Shown here one piece after another: positions 1-9,728 of a stretch of DNA of 41,008 nucleotides. The notes beneath the pieces were generated by a model. The model was not told the DNA's origin. It ran no database searches and saw nothing but the letters and a program-made list of their open reading frames with translations. Location of the stretch: contig JADIMV010000059.1 of NCBI GenBank assembly GCA_017694515.1, positions 1 through 41,008 of the forward strand. Reading direction: 5' to 3'. How positions within the stretch are numbered: the first letter of the stretch is position 1; each line of letters opens with the position of its first letter. The DNA is from Candidatus Aphodosoma intestinipullorum. GTDB taxonomy: Bacteria > Bacteroidota > Bacteroidia > Bacteroidales > Paludibacteraceae. Position numbers and translations under genes: made by a program.

Positions 1-56
1 TTTTCTTTTCTGTTCTTCCGATAATTCCGACAGTAGCCTATTTCTCACTCTAAAAA

Positions 57-139
57 TTAGTCTGTTATCTCCTAATTTACTATATTTGCTAATCGTTTTT
101 TTTTTTTGTATGTTGGCATTTGCCCGCTCTATACCTTTA
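57..139 (+). promoter_or_regulatory. Candidate promoter region with 12-T tract
   Basis: Upstream of the first surface-protein gene there are two possible Bacteroidetes -7 boxes: TATATTTG at 81-88, with TTAG (3/4 match to TTTG) 20 nt upstream at 57-60, and TACCTTTA at 132-139, with TTTG at 105-108 (spacer 23 nt, longer than usual). Between them is an uninterrupted run of 12 T at 96-107. A 7-bp inverted pair, TTTGCCC at 119-125 and GGGCAAA at 153-159, lies just downstream. Neither promoter is a full match, so the assignment is tentative; the 273 gene would have a leader of roughly 130-180 nt. Confidence 0.3.
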
Positions 140-272
140 ACGGAAACAAAAAGGGCAAACTGTCTCTTTTTGTGGAATTTTTGATTGCGGGAGTCGGCTG
201 TTTTCCTTGATTGCCAGTACACAGTAGAGCGTCATGGGAATGTCACATACCTATTTATAATGATTATAAAAT

Positions 273-3200
273 ATGAAGAAAAAACTGTTAGTCCTATCGT
301 TGTTAGCGTTCGTATTTGCGGCCGCGTCATATTCCCAGACAGGGTATTACTGCGATTTCGAAGATGCTGCCGAGAATGCCAATTGGCAGCTCAATGTCGG
401 GCCGAAAGGAAAGGAGTGCGTGAACAAGTGGTATGTGGGGTCGGCAATCAGCAACGGCGGACGCAGTTCGATGTACATATCGTGCGACAGCGGCAGGACG
501 GCGAGTTACACGCAGTCGGCCACGACAGTGTCGGCGTACAGGTTGCTGACGCTCCCGGCGGGGCAGTATGAGCTTTCGTTCGACTGGCAGGCGTTCGGCT
601 ATAATAGCCTCGATGCGCTCTACTGCTGTTGGATGCCGGACAGCGTGAAGTCCAATTCGCAGACCGGGAACAGCAATGTGCCGCTGTATGTAGAGACATA
701 CGCACGCCAGTTCGGCGATTCAATCAAGATGTACGGCAATACGTGGAATACAGTTTCGGACACAATAACATCGGATGGGGTGACTCCGTATAAGCTGGTT
801 TTTGTGTGGAACAACAAGAGTGTGGGCAGTTTTCCTCCCGGGGCGTGCGTGGACAATATCTGCATAATCCCGGTCGGGGTGTGCGAGAAGCCTTCCGACA
901 TAGAGGTAGAGCTGGAGGAGCAGGGCGTCAGGGTGAGCTGGGACGGCGACGCTTATGCATACGACATACGGTGCAAGTCATCGACGGACACGCGGTGGCA
1001 GGAGTTTACGGGCTATACGTCGAACGAGCTGTTTGTGTCGGGGATAGGAGAAGGCGTGTTCGAGTTTTATATCCGGTCGGACTGCGGGATGTTCAAGAGC
1101 GTATGGGTGTCGCACAGCCAGTTTATATTTTTCCCGGGGACGCGGTGTGTGGATTATCTGGACCTGAACAACAGCAACTGCTATTACGGGACGTTTGCGA
1201 ACCCGATGCAGTCGAGGGGTGCTGTGGACAGGGGCTATCCGTCGGTGAACAGCCGCCATACGATACATTACATGAAGTCGGAGACTGACCCCCGTACGGG
1301 AGGTAAGCTGCGGACAGTGCCAGAGGATGAGCTGGCTTCGGTGCGTCTTGGCAATTGGGGGTCAGGCGCACAGGCAGAGGCCGTGGAGTATGACTATCAT
1401 GTGGACACAGCCGAGAACGCCGTGCTGTTAGTTAAGTATGCTGTGGTCTTGCAGAATCCGAACCATGGCATCGAGGAACAGCCGAGGTTTACGCTGTCGG
1501 TGCTGAACGACGGGGAACGGCTGGATTCGCTTGGATGTGCGGAGGCGGATTTTTCGGCCGGGTTCGTGTCGGCTGCCGACGGGTGGCATGATGGCATAGG
1601 CACGGAAGCTCCGCAGTGGAAGGAGTGGACTACGGTGGGTATAAACCTTAAAGACTATCAGGATCAAGACCTTACGATACGCCTGACGACATACGACTGT
1701 AGCCCGTCTGCGCATTACGGCTATGCCTATTTTGTGCTCGGATGCTCGGACGGGAAGATACAGGGACTGAGTTGCGGAGAAGACGCGAAGAACAGGTTCA
1801 AAGCACCGGACGGCTTCAATTACAGATGGTATCTGCCTGATAATCCGGACAGTGTGATATGCGAGGACCAGATATTCGAGACAACGCAGAGCGATACGCT
1901 GACGTATGCGTGCGATGTGATACAGCCTACGAAGGGAGGCTGCTATTATACGGTCACGGCGCGGGCAGTGCCGCGCTACCCTGTGGTAAAGGGCGGCTAT
2001 ACGGCGCGTGTGCAGGACTGCGAGAACATAGTGTCGTTCGCAGACAGCAGCTATGTGAAGCATGTGAACCCGTATACCGGCGTGGTGGATACGGCCGATG
2101 CGGAGTGCGATTCCATAGTGTGGCATTTTCTCGATGAGGGGATTTCGGTCAGGGGAGAGGAGTTCGAGCAGATGTTCCCGCGCAAGGGCGGGACATACAG
2201 GGTCATGCTGTCGGCGCACCTTTCGCAGTGCTATGAGGATACGGTGTTCGAGATAACGCTGCCCGACCTCGATTCGGACAGGGATACGGTACACGTGGTG
2301 CATTGCGGCACAGACCCGTATTACTGGGATGTCACGGGGCAGTATTATTTCTCTTCGGACTGCTACAGCGATACGGCTGACACGGGCAATGAGTACGGGT
2401 GTGAGGATATAATGACGCTCGACCTGCTGATGGTGCCGATAGATACTGTGCCTGTGGTGGATACGGTGTGTACGGACAAGCTGCCGTATGTGTTTAACGG
2501 TGAGGAGCTTTATGAAACGGGCAACTATACGTTCGTCCTTGAGAACCGTTACAAGTGCGATTCGGTTGTGACGCTCGACCTGCTTGTCAATGAGTCGCTG
2601 ACATTTGAGGGTATGGGCGACGCACTTCTGGCGGGTGCGTGTGCGGACGACGGCCAGATAGAGATACCATATACGGTGAGCAGCGGTTTAGTGACCAAGT
2701 ATGATGTGACGTTTGCGGACGAGGAGGCTGACAGGCGCATGGGCATGGACGGCGTGCAGCCCGACGGGCCGCAGGTGGTGATACCGCTGGGCGACAGTGT
2801 GCTGCCGGGCAGGTATGAGGCGGAGATACTGTTCCATAATGCGGAGTGCGGCGATGTCGGTGTGCCGCTGACGGTGGAGGTGTACTATCCGGACAGTGTG
2901 GTAGTGCAGAGATGGAACGATGTGTTGGGCATCAGGAACGGAATGTATAACGGTGGTTATGAGTTTACGGCGTACCAGTGGTATAAGGACGGTGCGGCGA
3001 TTGAGGGTGAGACCGGACCGAACCTGTATGCACCGGATGGTCTGGATACGGCAGCGGTGTACAGCGCGATGCTGACAAGGACGGGCGACGGCGTTCAGAT
3101 GATGACCTGCGGTGTGCAGCCGCGATATTATTCCGCGATAGAGATTACGCCGACTGTGGTCATGGGCGGCGGCACTGTCAGCGTGAAGAGCCAGTCGGTG

Positions 3201-3371
3201 GGCGTGATAAGGTTGTGGAACATGACGGGACAGCTGGCGGGCATTTATGAGATGACTCCGGGCTATACGCAGATAGCTGCACCCGGTGCGGCGGGGACGT
3301 ATGTCGTGGAGATAGTCCTGACAGACGGCTCGCGGAAGACGGAAAAAATCATCGTGAGAGGGAATATGTGA
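273..3371 (+). CDS. Secreted T9SS cargo protein (anchor-like, Fn3, GCDS repeats, type A sorting domain)
   Basis: 1032 aa. Residues 1-21 form a signal peptide (KKK, then a hydrophobic stretch ending ASYSQ). A MAM/choice-of-anchor-like domain covers about 23-200, ending ACVDNICIIPVGVC, followed by a fibronectin III domain (about 203-288). A second large beta-rich domain at about 295-515 carries the motifs ASVRLGNWG, WKEWTTVG and AHYGYAYFVLGC, a module I associate with Bacteroidales T9SS proteins. A PKD-like stretch follows, then two repeats of the CDSVVTLDL type, and a C-terminal domain ending TYVVEIVLTDGS...EKIIVRGNM that fits a type A sorting domain. The expected route is Sec export, then T9SS delivery to the surface. 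The ATG at 273 has no clear ribosome site, which is usual in this phylum. It is a paralogue of the next gene. Ligand and exact role are unknown; adhesion or glycan binding is only a guess. Confidence 0.85.
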   Translation: MKKKLLVLSLLAFVFAAASYSQTGYYCDFEDAAENANWQLNVGPKGKECVNKWYVGSAISNGGRSSMYISCDSGRTASYTQSATTVSAYRLLTLPAGQYELSFDWQAFGYNSLDALYCCWMPDSVKSNSQTGNSNVPLYVETYARQFGDSIKMYGNTWNTVSDTITSDGVTPYKLVFVWNNKSVGSFPPGACVDNICIIPVGVCEKPSDIEVELEEQGVRVSWDGDAYAYDIRCKSSTDTRWQEFTGYTSNELFVSGIGEGVFEFYIRSDCGMFKSVWVSHSQFIFFPGTRCVDYLDLNNSNCYYGTFANPMQSRGAVDRGYPSVNSRHTIHYMKSETDPRTGGKLRTVPEDELASVRLGNWGSGAQAEAVEYDYHVDTAENAVLLVKYAVVLQNPNHGIEEQPRFTLSVLNDGERLDSLGCAEADFSAGFVSAADGWHDGIGTEAPQWKEWTTVGINLKDYQDQDLTIRLTTYDCSPSAHYGYAYFVLGCSDGKIQGLSCGEDAKNRFKAPDGFNYRWYLPDNPDSVICEDQIFETTQSDTLTYACDVIQPTKGGCYYTVTARAVPRYPVVKGGYTARVQDCENIVSFADSSYVKHVNPYTGVVDTADAECDSIVWHFLDEGISVRGEEFEQMFPRKGGTYRVMLSAHLSQCYEDTVFEITLPDLDSDRDTVHVVHCGTDPYYWDVTGQYYFSSDCYSDTADTGNEYGCEDIMTLDLLMVPIDTVPVVDTVCTDKLPYVFNGEELYETGNYTFVLENRYKCDSVVTLDLLVNESLTFEGMGDALLAGACADDGQIEIPYTVSSGLVTKYDVTFADEEADRRMGMDGVQPDGPQVVIPLGDSVLPGRYEAEILFHNAECGDVGVPLTVEVYYPDSVVVQRWNDVLGIRNGMYNGGYEFTAYQWYKDGAAIEGETGPNLYAPDGLDTAAVYSAMLTRTGDGVQMMTCGVQPRYYSAIEITPTVVMGGGTVSVKSQSVGVIRLWNMTGQLAGIYEMTPGYTQIAAPGAAGTYVVEIVLTDGSRKTEKIIVRGNM

Positions 3372-3696
3372 CGGCACAGTCGGGGCGTGGAGACGGACTG
3401 GAGAGAGGCCGGACGCATGGTGGCGGTATGGTGAAAACAGAGACTGTGACGATAGGTTGCGCTTTTGTAACGTTTCTGCACGAAGCTGATAAGAATGCAT
3501 CGAATAGCTAAGGAGAGGATGGCTAAAGGGTAGCTGGGAGATAGCTGGATGATGGGTAAATGACTTTATATGCAGAAAGTTATATATAAAGAAATGCGGT
3601 GAGTGAGGATGTGTGTTTTATGGCCAATAGTCTTATTGGTGATTGACGATATGTAAAGAAAATTGTGGTGAGGATATTGATCTGAGGAAGGTAACA
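3372..3696. other. Intergenic region with two small hairpins
   Basis: These 325 bases between the two paralogous surface-protein genes hold no convincing gene. Two short inverted repeats are visible: CTTTATAT at 3564-3571 with ATATAAAG at 3584-3591, and CCAATA at 3624-3629 with TATTGG at 3634-3639 around a four-base loop. Neither is followed by a T run, so they are not standard terminators. A good ribosome site, GAGGAAGG at 3684-3691, precedes the next ATG. Confidence 0.5.
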
Positions 3697-6600
3697 ATGA
3701 AGAAAATAATGTCTTGCAAGATGGAAAATAAGTGGTTCAGTTTCAGGCGTGCGGTCATGCTGATTGTAGGCGTGGCGTGTGTGGCAGGTGTGTTTGCACA
3801 GGCGCAGATAAGCATACCGTATTCTTACAGTTTCGAGGATACGGAGACGGCGGAGAACGGCGAGTGGGTGATGGACGTGGCGGACGTTCCGGGCGAGGAG
3901 TACGATGTGTGGCACAGGGGGAGCGCGACGTTCTCGGACGGACAGAAGTCGCTCTATATATCGCACGACGGGGGCGTGAACCCGTTCTATGGCAGGCAGA
4001 AGGGCATAGTTGTGGCATACAGGCGGATAAGCATGAGGCAAGGGACATATATACTGACTTTCGACTGGAAGAACAATGCGGCGGGGAACAGCGGGATGTA
4101 TGTGTGCCTGCTGCCGGACGGCACGCCTCCGTCATCGGTTTGGGGAACGAGCCTGGAGCCGCAGTGGCTGAAGACGTATCCGCAGCAGATCCAGACCGCA
4201 AGCGGGACGACCAAGTGTCTGAAAGGAGCGCGGGAGTGGGAGAACGCCACGATGAATATGCCGATAGGGTATGACATGACGGTCTATCTGGCGTTCGTAT
4301 GGAAGAATGACGGCGACTCGATCTATCCGCCACTGGCAGCGTGCGTGGACAACATACAGATAACATCGGCAGACTGTACGCCGCCGAGCAACCTCAAGGT
4401 GGACGCGAGGTGCGACACTGTGGATGTGAGCTGGAGCGGCACATCGGAGAAATATACGCTGGAGTACAGGCAGAACGGGACGAGCAAGTGGAGCAGGGTG
4501 AATAACATATATAATGCCACTACATACAGGATAGAGGGCATAGAGGAGGGCATCTATGACTTCAGAGTGCGGGGCATCTGTAATGATACGGTGGAGAGCG
4601 CGTGGGCCACACGGACGGGAGAGCTGGTGTTCTGCGCGGACAACCACTGCATCAACTATGTAGACTTGGAGAACAACCCAGACATCACGTGCTGGGTGGG
4701 GACAGCAGGTAAAGGGGATTCGTGGAGCAAGACCGCGCCGATAGACTTCGGCCCTGACCAGATAGAGAGCCGGCACGCGGTGTGCTGGGCGAGAAACCAG
4801 TATGACCCGAGGACGAACTATGCGCTGCCGACCATTCCCGATGGGGAGTTCGCCTCGATACGTCTCGGCAACTGGGACAATAATTCGCAGGCCGACCGCA
4901 TAGACTTCGAATATCATGTGGACTCGACGGCTATGGTGCTGATACTGAAGTATGCGATAGTGTTCGAAGACCCGCAGGGACACAGCGAGACGCAGAAGCC
5001 ATATTTTTCGATGTCGATACTGGACGAGGACGGTTATCCTATCGACGCGGACTGCGGCAGTGCGTCGTTCTATGCGGACGCGACGCGGGCGGAGGACGGA
5101 TGGCATACGGAGTATGACATACCCGGCTCATCAGAGCCTATCTCGTGGAAGGAGTGGACGACGATAGGGGTCAACCTTACGCCGTATGCGGGTGAGGACA
5201 TAGTGATAAGGCTCGAGACGCAGGACTGTACGCTGGGGGCGCACTACGGGTATGCGTATTTCACGTTGGGATGCGCGTCGGGGACGATAGAGAGCGTGAG
5301 CTGCGGGGCTGAGCCGACGATGGATATAAAAGCGCCGGACGGGTTCGACTATGTGTGGTTCACGACATTCGGGGCAGACAGCGTGCCGGTGGACACGCTG
5401 TATAAGGGGCAGACATACAATGTGCCTGCATCGGACAAGACGACATACTGGTGCCGTTGCCTCTACAAGGAGAATCCGGACTGCTTCTTCGACCTGCATA
5501 CGGTGGTGTCGCCACGCGAGCCGTTCGCACAGTTCAGCTATGAGCTTGTGCCGGAGAACTGCGAGAACAAGGTGAGGTTCATCAATGAGAGCCATGTGAT
5601 TACGATAGATGACGAGACAGGGCAGACGGTACATACGGCGGAGGAGACGCAGACTGCGTATTGGGATTTCGGTACAGGAGAGGCGGAGACGATGAGCAAT
5701 CCGGTAATGACGTTCCCGAACGAGGGAGACACGATAGAGGTGACGCTCGTGGCGGGAATCTCGAACGGGCAGTGCGAGGACGACACGACGGTCACGGTCA
5801 TCATCCCTTCGATTATAACGCCGGAGCGGACGATAGACTCGACGATATGTTATAACGACTTTGTGGTTTGGGGCGGTAAGTACATAATGTCGCAGTCGGG
5901 ACTGTTTGCGGACTCGTCGGTGAATGTGGCGGGCTGCGACAGCATCACGTGGCTGAACCTCACGGTGCTGCCGGAGATAGAGGAGAGGTATGACACGGCT
6001 ACGATATGCTACGGGGAAGAGTATGAGTACAACGGGCGTGAGTATGACGAGAGCGGCGACTACCCGGTGTGGCTTACTACGGCTCACGGCTGCGACAGCG
6101 TGGTCAACCTGCACCTTATAGTGCGCGACGAGGTGACTTTCGATGTGGAGAAAGAGGATGTCGGCGACGAACCGAACACGGGCGAGATAAGGATAGAGGA
6201 CGCTCCGGCGGGCTATACGTGGTCGGTGAACGGAGAGGAGGGCGGTGCGCTCACAGGTCTTGCGGGAGGTACGTATAAGGTTGTGGTGTACGACGCAGCG
6301 GGCTGTCCGAGCGATACGGCGGAGGTTTTCATTGATCAGGAGTGCCTTGTGGTGGAGATGGCCGTGGACAGCATGGTCACGGCGTGCGCTGACGATGAGG
6401 CGATAACGATAGGGTGCGAGCTGCCGGAGGGTTACCCGTCGTATTACCGGGTGGAATATGGCGATGAGGCCAAGGCGGCAGGCTTTGAGGATATGAGGGA
6501 TACGCTGGAGGTCTATGAGGTGCGCATTGTGATACCGGATTCGTGCCGTCCGGGGCGGTACGCGGCAACGGTGGTCATGGAGGACAGGCTCTGCGGAGAG

Positions 6601-7119
6601 CAGAATTTCCCGGTGGAGTTCGAGATACACTATGCCTCGTCGGTGGTGAGACAGAAATGGAATAATGTGCTGGCGGTGACTAACGCGGGCTACAATGGAG
6701 GATATGAGTTCGCGGCATTCCAGTGGTACAGGAACGGCAGCCCGCTGACGGGCGAGGTGGGGTCGTACCTGTATCTGGGTGAGGGCGAGGCTCTTGATGT
6801 AAACGACACGTATTATGTGATGCTGACCCGGGCGGATGACGGGGTGACGCTGCCGACGTGTCCCATAACGCCGACGGTGAGGACTGATGTGTCGGAGTAC
6901 CCGATGGTGACGGTGGCTGCGGCAGGGTCGCCTATGAGGATAATGAATGTGGAGGGTGAGGCCACTGTGCGCCTGTACAACGCCGCGGGGGCACTCTATT
7001 CGGCAACGGGCATAGACGAGATGAACGCGGAGGTGATGATGCCGGCGGTGCCGGGCGTGTATGTGATGATGATAGAGAGGGATGGCACGGCGGCGCATTA
7101 TAAGATAGTGGTGAGATGA
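3697..7119 (+). CDS. Secreted T9SS cargo protein, paralogue of the 273-3371 product
   Basis: 1140 aa from the ATG at 3697, chosen because GAGGAAGG ends 5 nt upstream and a signal peptide follows (basic MENKWFSFRR, then a hydrophobic stretch ending VFAQAQ); the frame is open back to a TTG at 3643 but without support. Order: MAM/anchor-like domain beginning YSYSFEDTETAENGEW, a fibronectin III domain starting after an ITSADC segment, a large beta domain with SIRLGNWD, WKEWTTIGVNL and AHYGYAYFTLGC, a PKD-like stretch, two GCDS repeats (GCDSITWLNL, GCDSVVNLHL), an Ig-like region, and a C-terminal domain ending GVYVMMIERDG...YKIVVR that fits a type A sorting domain. The layout matches the preceding gene almost module for module, so the pair is an old tandem duplication. 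Likely cell-surface; ligand unknown. Confidence 0.85.
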   Translation: MKKIMSCKMENKWFSFRRAVMLIVGVACVAGVFAQAQISIPYSYSFEDTETAENGEWVMDVADVPGEEYDVWHRGSATFSDGQKSLYISHDGGVNPFYGRQKGIVVAYRRISMRQGTYILTFDWKNNAAGNSGMYVCLLPDGTPPSSVWGTSLEPQWLKTYPQQIQTASGTTKCLKGAREWENATMNMPIGYDMTVYLAFVWKNDGDSIYPPLAACVDNIQITSADCTPPSNLKVDARCDTVDVSWSGTSEKYTLEYRQNGTSKWSRVNNIYNATTYRIEGIEEGIYDFRVRGICNDTVESAWATRTGELVFCADNHCINYVDLENNPDITCWVGTAGKGDSWSKTAPIDFGPDQIESRHAVCWARNQYDPRTNYALPTIPDGEFASIRLGNWDNNSQADRIDFEYHVDSTAMVLILKYAIVFEDPQGHSETQKPYFSMSILDEDGYPIDADCGSASFYADATRAEDGWHTEYDIPGSSEPISWKEWTTIGVNLTPYAGEDIVIRLETQDCTLGAHYGYAYFTLGCASGTIESVSCGAEPTMDIKAPDGFDYVWFTTFGADSVPVDTLYKGQTYNVPASDKTTYWCRCLYKENPDCFFDLHTVVSPREPFAQFSYELVPENCENKVRFINESHVITIDDETGQTVHTAEETQTAYWDFGTGEAETMSNPVMTFPNEGDTIEVTLVAGISNGQCEDDTTVTVIIPSIITPERTIDSTICYNDFVVWGGKYIMSQSGLFADSSVNVAGCDSITWLNLTVLPEIEERYDTATICYGEEYEYNGREYDESGDYPVWLTTAHGCDSVVNLHLIVRDEVTFDVEKEDVGDEPNTGEIRIEDAPAGYTWSVNGEEGGALTGLAGGTYKVVVYDAAGCPSDTAEVFIDQECLVVEMAVDSMVTACADDEAITIGCELPEGYPSYYRVEYGDEAKAAGFEDMRDTLEVYEVRIVIPDSCRPGRYAATVVMEDRLCGEQNFPVEFEIHYASSVVRQKWNNVLAVTNAGYNGGYEFAAFQWYRNGSPLTGEVGSYLYLGEGEALDVNDTYYVMLTRADDGVTLPTCPITPTVRTDVSEYPMVTVAAAGSPMRIMNVEGEATVRLYNAAGALYSATGIDEMNAEVMMPAVPGVYVMMIERDGTAAHYKIVVR

Positions 7120-7196
7120 GAGGCGTTTGCAGCAAGAATATTTGAGGAGTGCGAAAATGTTGAGAGTGATTGTATTAACCTTAAAAATAACAGAGT

Positions 7197-8534
7197 ATGA
7201 AAAAAATATGGTTTATCGCGGTGCTGCTGGGGGCAGTGCTGACGGCGTGCAACAGCAATGTGGAGAACGATGTGTTGCGTACAAAGGGTGATGGTGAATC
7301 AGCGGAGGCGGGTGAACCTGAAAGACCAGAGCATGGTTATTATATTGATGTCGATGGCGGAAACTATATTTCGGAGGAAGAGGCTACGGCAATTTTAAAA
7401 GATGTGTTTGATGCATCTCCTTTGCCGACACCCGATGTGGCAACGGCTACAGTATCGCCAGTGTACAGCGAGATGTTCATGTACGGGGCTGACATGATGC
7501 TTACGGTCATGGGGAATGAGGAGTATTTGGACACATTCCATATAGTGCCGGAGATAGTATATTATGTATATAATTTCCCGGATGGCGGATATGCGGTTAT
7601 AAATGCCGATTTGCGTAATCCGCAGAGATTCATGTACTTTTCGCGAAACGGATATTTCGATACAGAAATGTTTTGGATATTCAACGATTTGGCACATGAA
7701 TATGGATCGGAAGGATTAAGCGCAAGGATTGGCAGGCGTCCTGATTTGTTCGACCATGATATATTGGAACTTATCACTATGTCATGGTATGACCGTTTAG
7801 GATTGGATGAAGTATTCGATCTTGATAATTTAGCTGTTAAGTTAATGGTAAAACTTACGTGTGTTACTGCTTTTGCCTATTCTGGAACAGTAGTATCACG
7901 AGCTTGTTCTGAATATGATGTGGAAGATTCATATGATAGGGAAGTATATTTTTGGCATGAAGGAGAGCCATATAATGAGTATTGCCGCGATGAGAATGAT
8001 GAAATAGTTAATGCTGGGAATATTCCAGTGATAACAGCCCTTTTGTGCGGGTATACGGGAGCAGAACTGGAGCATAATGGAGAGTGGTGGTATGGAGATT
8101 TAATGGCTAATGGAGATGAAGAGTATACAGCGCAATTTATATCCGCAATAAGGAATGATTTGTTGATGAATACAGAGATATGAAATCAATTTGTCTATTG
8201 GTATTTGCCGTCTTTAGGGTTCGAACTTACACCAATAAATAATAGGACGGAGCTGGAAAGTGCATTTGCTAATACGGAATTACCATTGTTATTTTATGAC
8301 TATTTAGATGGTCAATATAAGATAGCTATTGGATATTCATATAAGGTATTTACTAATTGTACATATACATTGGTAATCACATGTGTTACGACTGATGTTC
8401 TTGGAGAAAATGAAGATCCGAGTTCGCGAATCCCAGATATAATATCGTTTGATAATGTACCATTGACACATGATTTTAGTCATATGTCAGGAGAATTATA
8501 TAGGTTTTCGCATGAGCTGGGATTACATTATTAG
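7197..8534 (+). pseudogene. Broken streptopain-like (peptidase C10) lipoprotein, catalytic residues lost
   Basis: Reads as a lipoprotein (signal with lipobox LTAC, Cys18), then a Spi-type prodomain with ISEEEATAIL and YVYNFPDGGYAVINADLRNP, the motif typical of C10 protease propeptides. The mature domain keeps FWHEGEPYNEYC, but the catalytic-Cys segment, normally AGCVAVA-like, is AGNIPVITALL: Asn275 (codon 8019-8021) replaces Cys. An in-frame TGA lies at 8181-8183. The same frame stays open to TAG at 8532-8534, and the continuation still aligns with the family: DGQYKIAIGY stands where GGHAWVIDGY is expected, so Gln (codon 8313-8315) replaces the catalytic His. Total length of about 445 codons suits a full C10 protein. 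Two separate proteins could be made (7197-8183, and a TTG start at 8205), but a decayed gene is the simpler reading. Base composition is clearly more AT-rich than in the neighbouring surface genes. Confidence 0.7.
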
Positions 8535-8546
8535 TACAGTATAGTT

Positions 8547-9152
8547 ATGAGACGTATATATATAGGTTTGTTGGGTTGTGCCATTATTTTCTGCTTTCTG
8601 TCGTGTGAGCCGCGAGGAAATGAGCCAAGCGATCCGTTGGAAGACTATAAGATATTGAACTATCGAGGATTAATAGATGTCGATTCATCAGGAATCGTGC
8701 AGTGGGACTATCGGATTGTACATGATACAACGAAGAACAGGACTGCGTTTTGTAGCTGGACCTTTTATGCTGATGACGATGAAGGGAACGAGTATCATAT
8801 AGTTATAGATGAGATTGTAGTCTCAGGTAGGGTGGATGGGCTGCCGTCAGGATTTTATGACGGTGTAGGTGTCAATGATACGTCTGTCTGTCTGAGTATA
8901 TTTATGGGGATGAGTCAAAAATGGGATGACGGACAGTATTGGTATTTCCCTGCGGATCAGAGGAAAGAAGGTAGTATGAGGGTCTCGGCATTGGGGCAAA
9001 ACCGCTACTGGTTTGAGTTCAGGTTTACTGAACTGCAAAGTGAGAAATATTATATACAATTCGAGGACAGTATACCATCCAAGGTTTATAATGGAAGAAT
9101 TGTACTTGATGGTGATTCTATTGCCTATCCGAATCATTTAAGTAGGGAATGA
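8547..9152 (+). CDS. Small lipoprotein, hypothetical (paralogue of 9210-9728)
   Basis: 201 aa. The N-terminus is a lipoprotein signal (MRRIYIGLLG, hydrophobic core, lipobox FLSC with Cys20), so the protein should be lipid-anchored in the envelope after processing by Lgt and signal peptidase II. The rest is predicted beta-rich, with many aromatic and acidic residues and no motif I recognise. It aligns with the next gene: DPLEDYKIL corresponds to NPLDGYIIL near the N-terminus, and GSMRVSALGQNRYWFEFRF to GSLKVLKHEGDYYELEYKF near the C-terminus. It starts 12 nt after the end of the broken C10 gene, so the two may share a transcript. In Bacteroides, genes beside C10 proteases sometimes encode their inhibitors. 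That role is possible here, but only an inference from position. Confidence 0.7.
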   Translation: MRRIYIGLLGCAIIFCFLSCEPRGNEPSDPLEDYKILNYRGLIDVDSSGIVQWDYRIVHDTTKNRTAFCSWTFYADDDEGNEYHIVIDEIVVSGRVDGLPSGFYDGVGVNDTSVCLSIFMGMSQKWDDGQYWYFPADQRKEGSMRVSALGQNRYWFEFRFTELQSEKYYIQFEDSIPSKVYNGRIVLDGDSIAYPNHLSRE

Positions 9153-9209
9153 TTAGATGGTGAAATGGAGGGTATATGGAGTTGTAGAAGAGATATAAAT
9201 GGTGTAGTT

Positions 9210-9728
9210 ATGAAAAAAGTGTGGTTTATCGTAGTGCTGCTTGCTGTTGTTATAGCTGGGTGTGAGCATCAGGGGAATAATCCGCCGGAGGAGAACCCGC
9301 TGGATGGATATATTATACTGGAACAGACAGATAGCCTGACTTATATGAATGTTACCATCGATACCGTCAGAGGCAATACGTATATGATTTGGATTTTTGA
9401 GGGAGTGAGCGATACAAGCGGGCATGAATATGCGTTGGGCAGTAACTTGTTTGTTGCGGAAGTCATGGAGGATATTCCTGATGAACTGGAGGTTATGTAT
9501 AGTGAAGAGTTGCTGTATGATTATGTGGAGGGTTTTTCTCTGACGTTATATGACGGTATGGAGGAGCAAATAACGGATGTTTATGCCCGTAGCGGAAGTT
9601 TGAAGGTGCTGAAGCATGAGGGGGATTATTATGAGCTGGAGTATAAGTTCACAATGTTCGACGGGAAGAAGTATTACTGTTTGTACAGAGGTGAGTTAGG
9701 AAAAAAGATCGAGTATGGCGATATATAA
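9210..9728 (+). CDS. Small lipoprotein, hypothetical (paralogue of 8547-9152)
   Basis: 172 aa from the ATG at 9210; an upstream in-frame ATG at 9165 would bury the signal peptide behind 15 residues, so 9210 is preferred. The signal is MKKVWFIVVLLAVVIAGC with lipobox IAGC and Cys18. The opening resembles that of the C10-like gene (MKKIWFIAVLLGAVLTAC), suggesting the leaders were copied together or share ancestry. The mature part is short and acidic, ending in a beta-rich segment (YYELEYKFTMFDGKKYYCLY) that matches the preceding lipoprotein. Function is unknown; see the previous entry for the inhibitor possibility. The 9764 giant gene begins 35 nt downstream. Confidence 0.7.
   Translation: MKKVWFIVVLLAVVIAGCEHQGNNPPEENPLDGYIILEQTDSLTYMNVTIDTVRGNTYMIWIFEGVSDTSGHEYALGSNLFVAEVMEDIPDELEVMYSEELLYDYVEGFSLTLYDGMEEQITDVYARSGSLKVLKHEGDYYELEYKFTMFDGKKYYCLYRGELGKKIEYGDI

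Noticed and set aside
5131..7098. 655-aa open frame antisense to the second surface gene, and similar ones at 16682-17839 and 25514-26626
   Set aside because: The translations are rich in Arg, His, Val and Leu without family motifs, and lie fully opposite well-supported genes. They follow from codon bias of the sense gene (rare TTA, CTA and TCA codons).
8181..8183. TGA in the C10-like gene as selenocysteine or recoded Trp
   Set aside because: Other genes in the window end normally at TGA, no stem-loop typical of SECIS is evident after it, and both catalytic residues are already lost, so simple decay is more likely.
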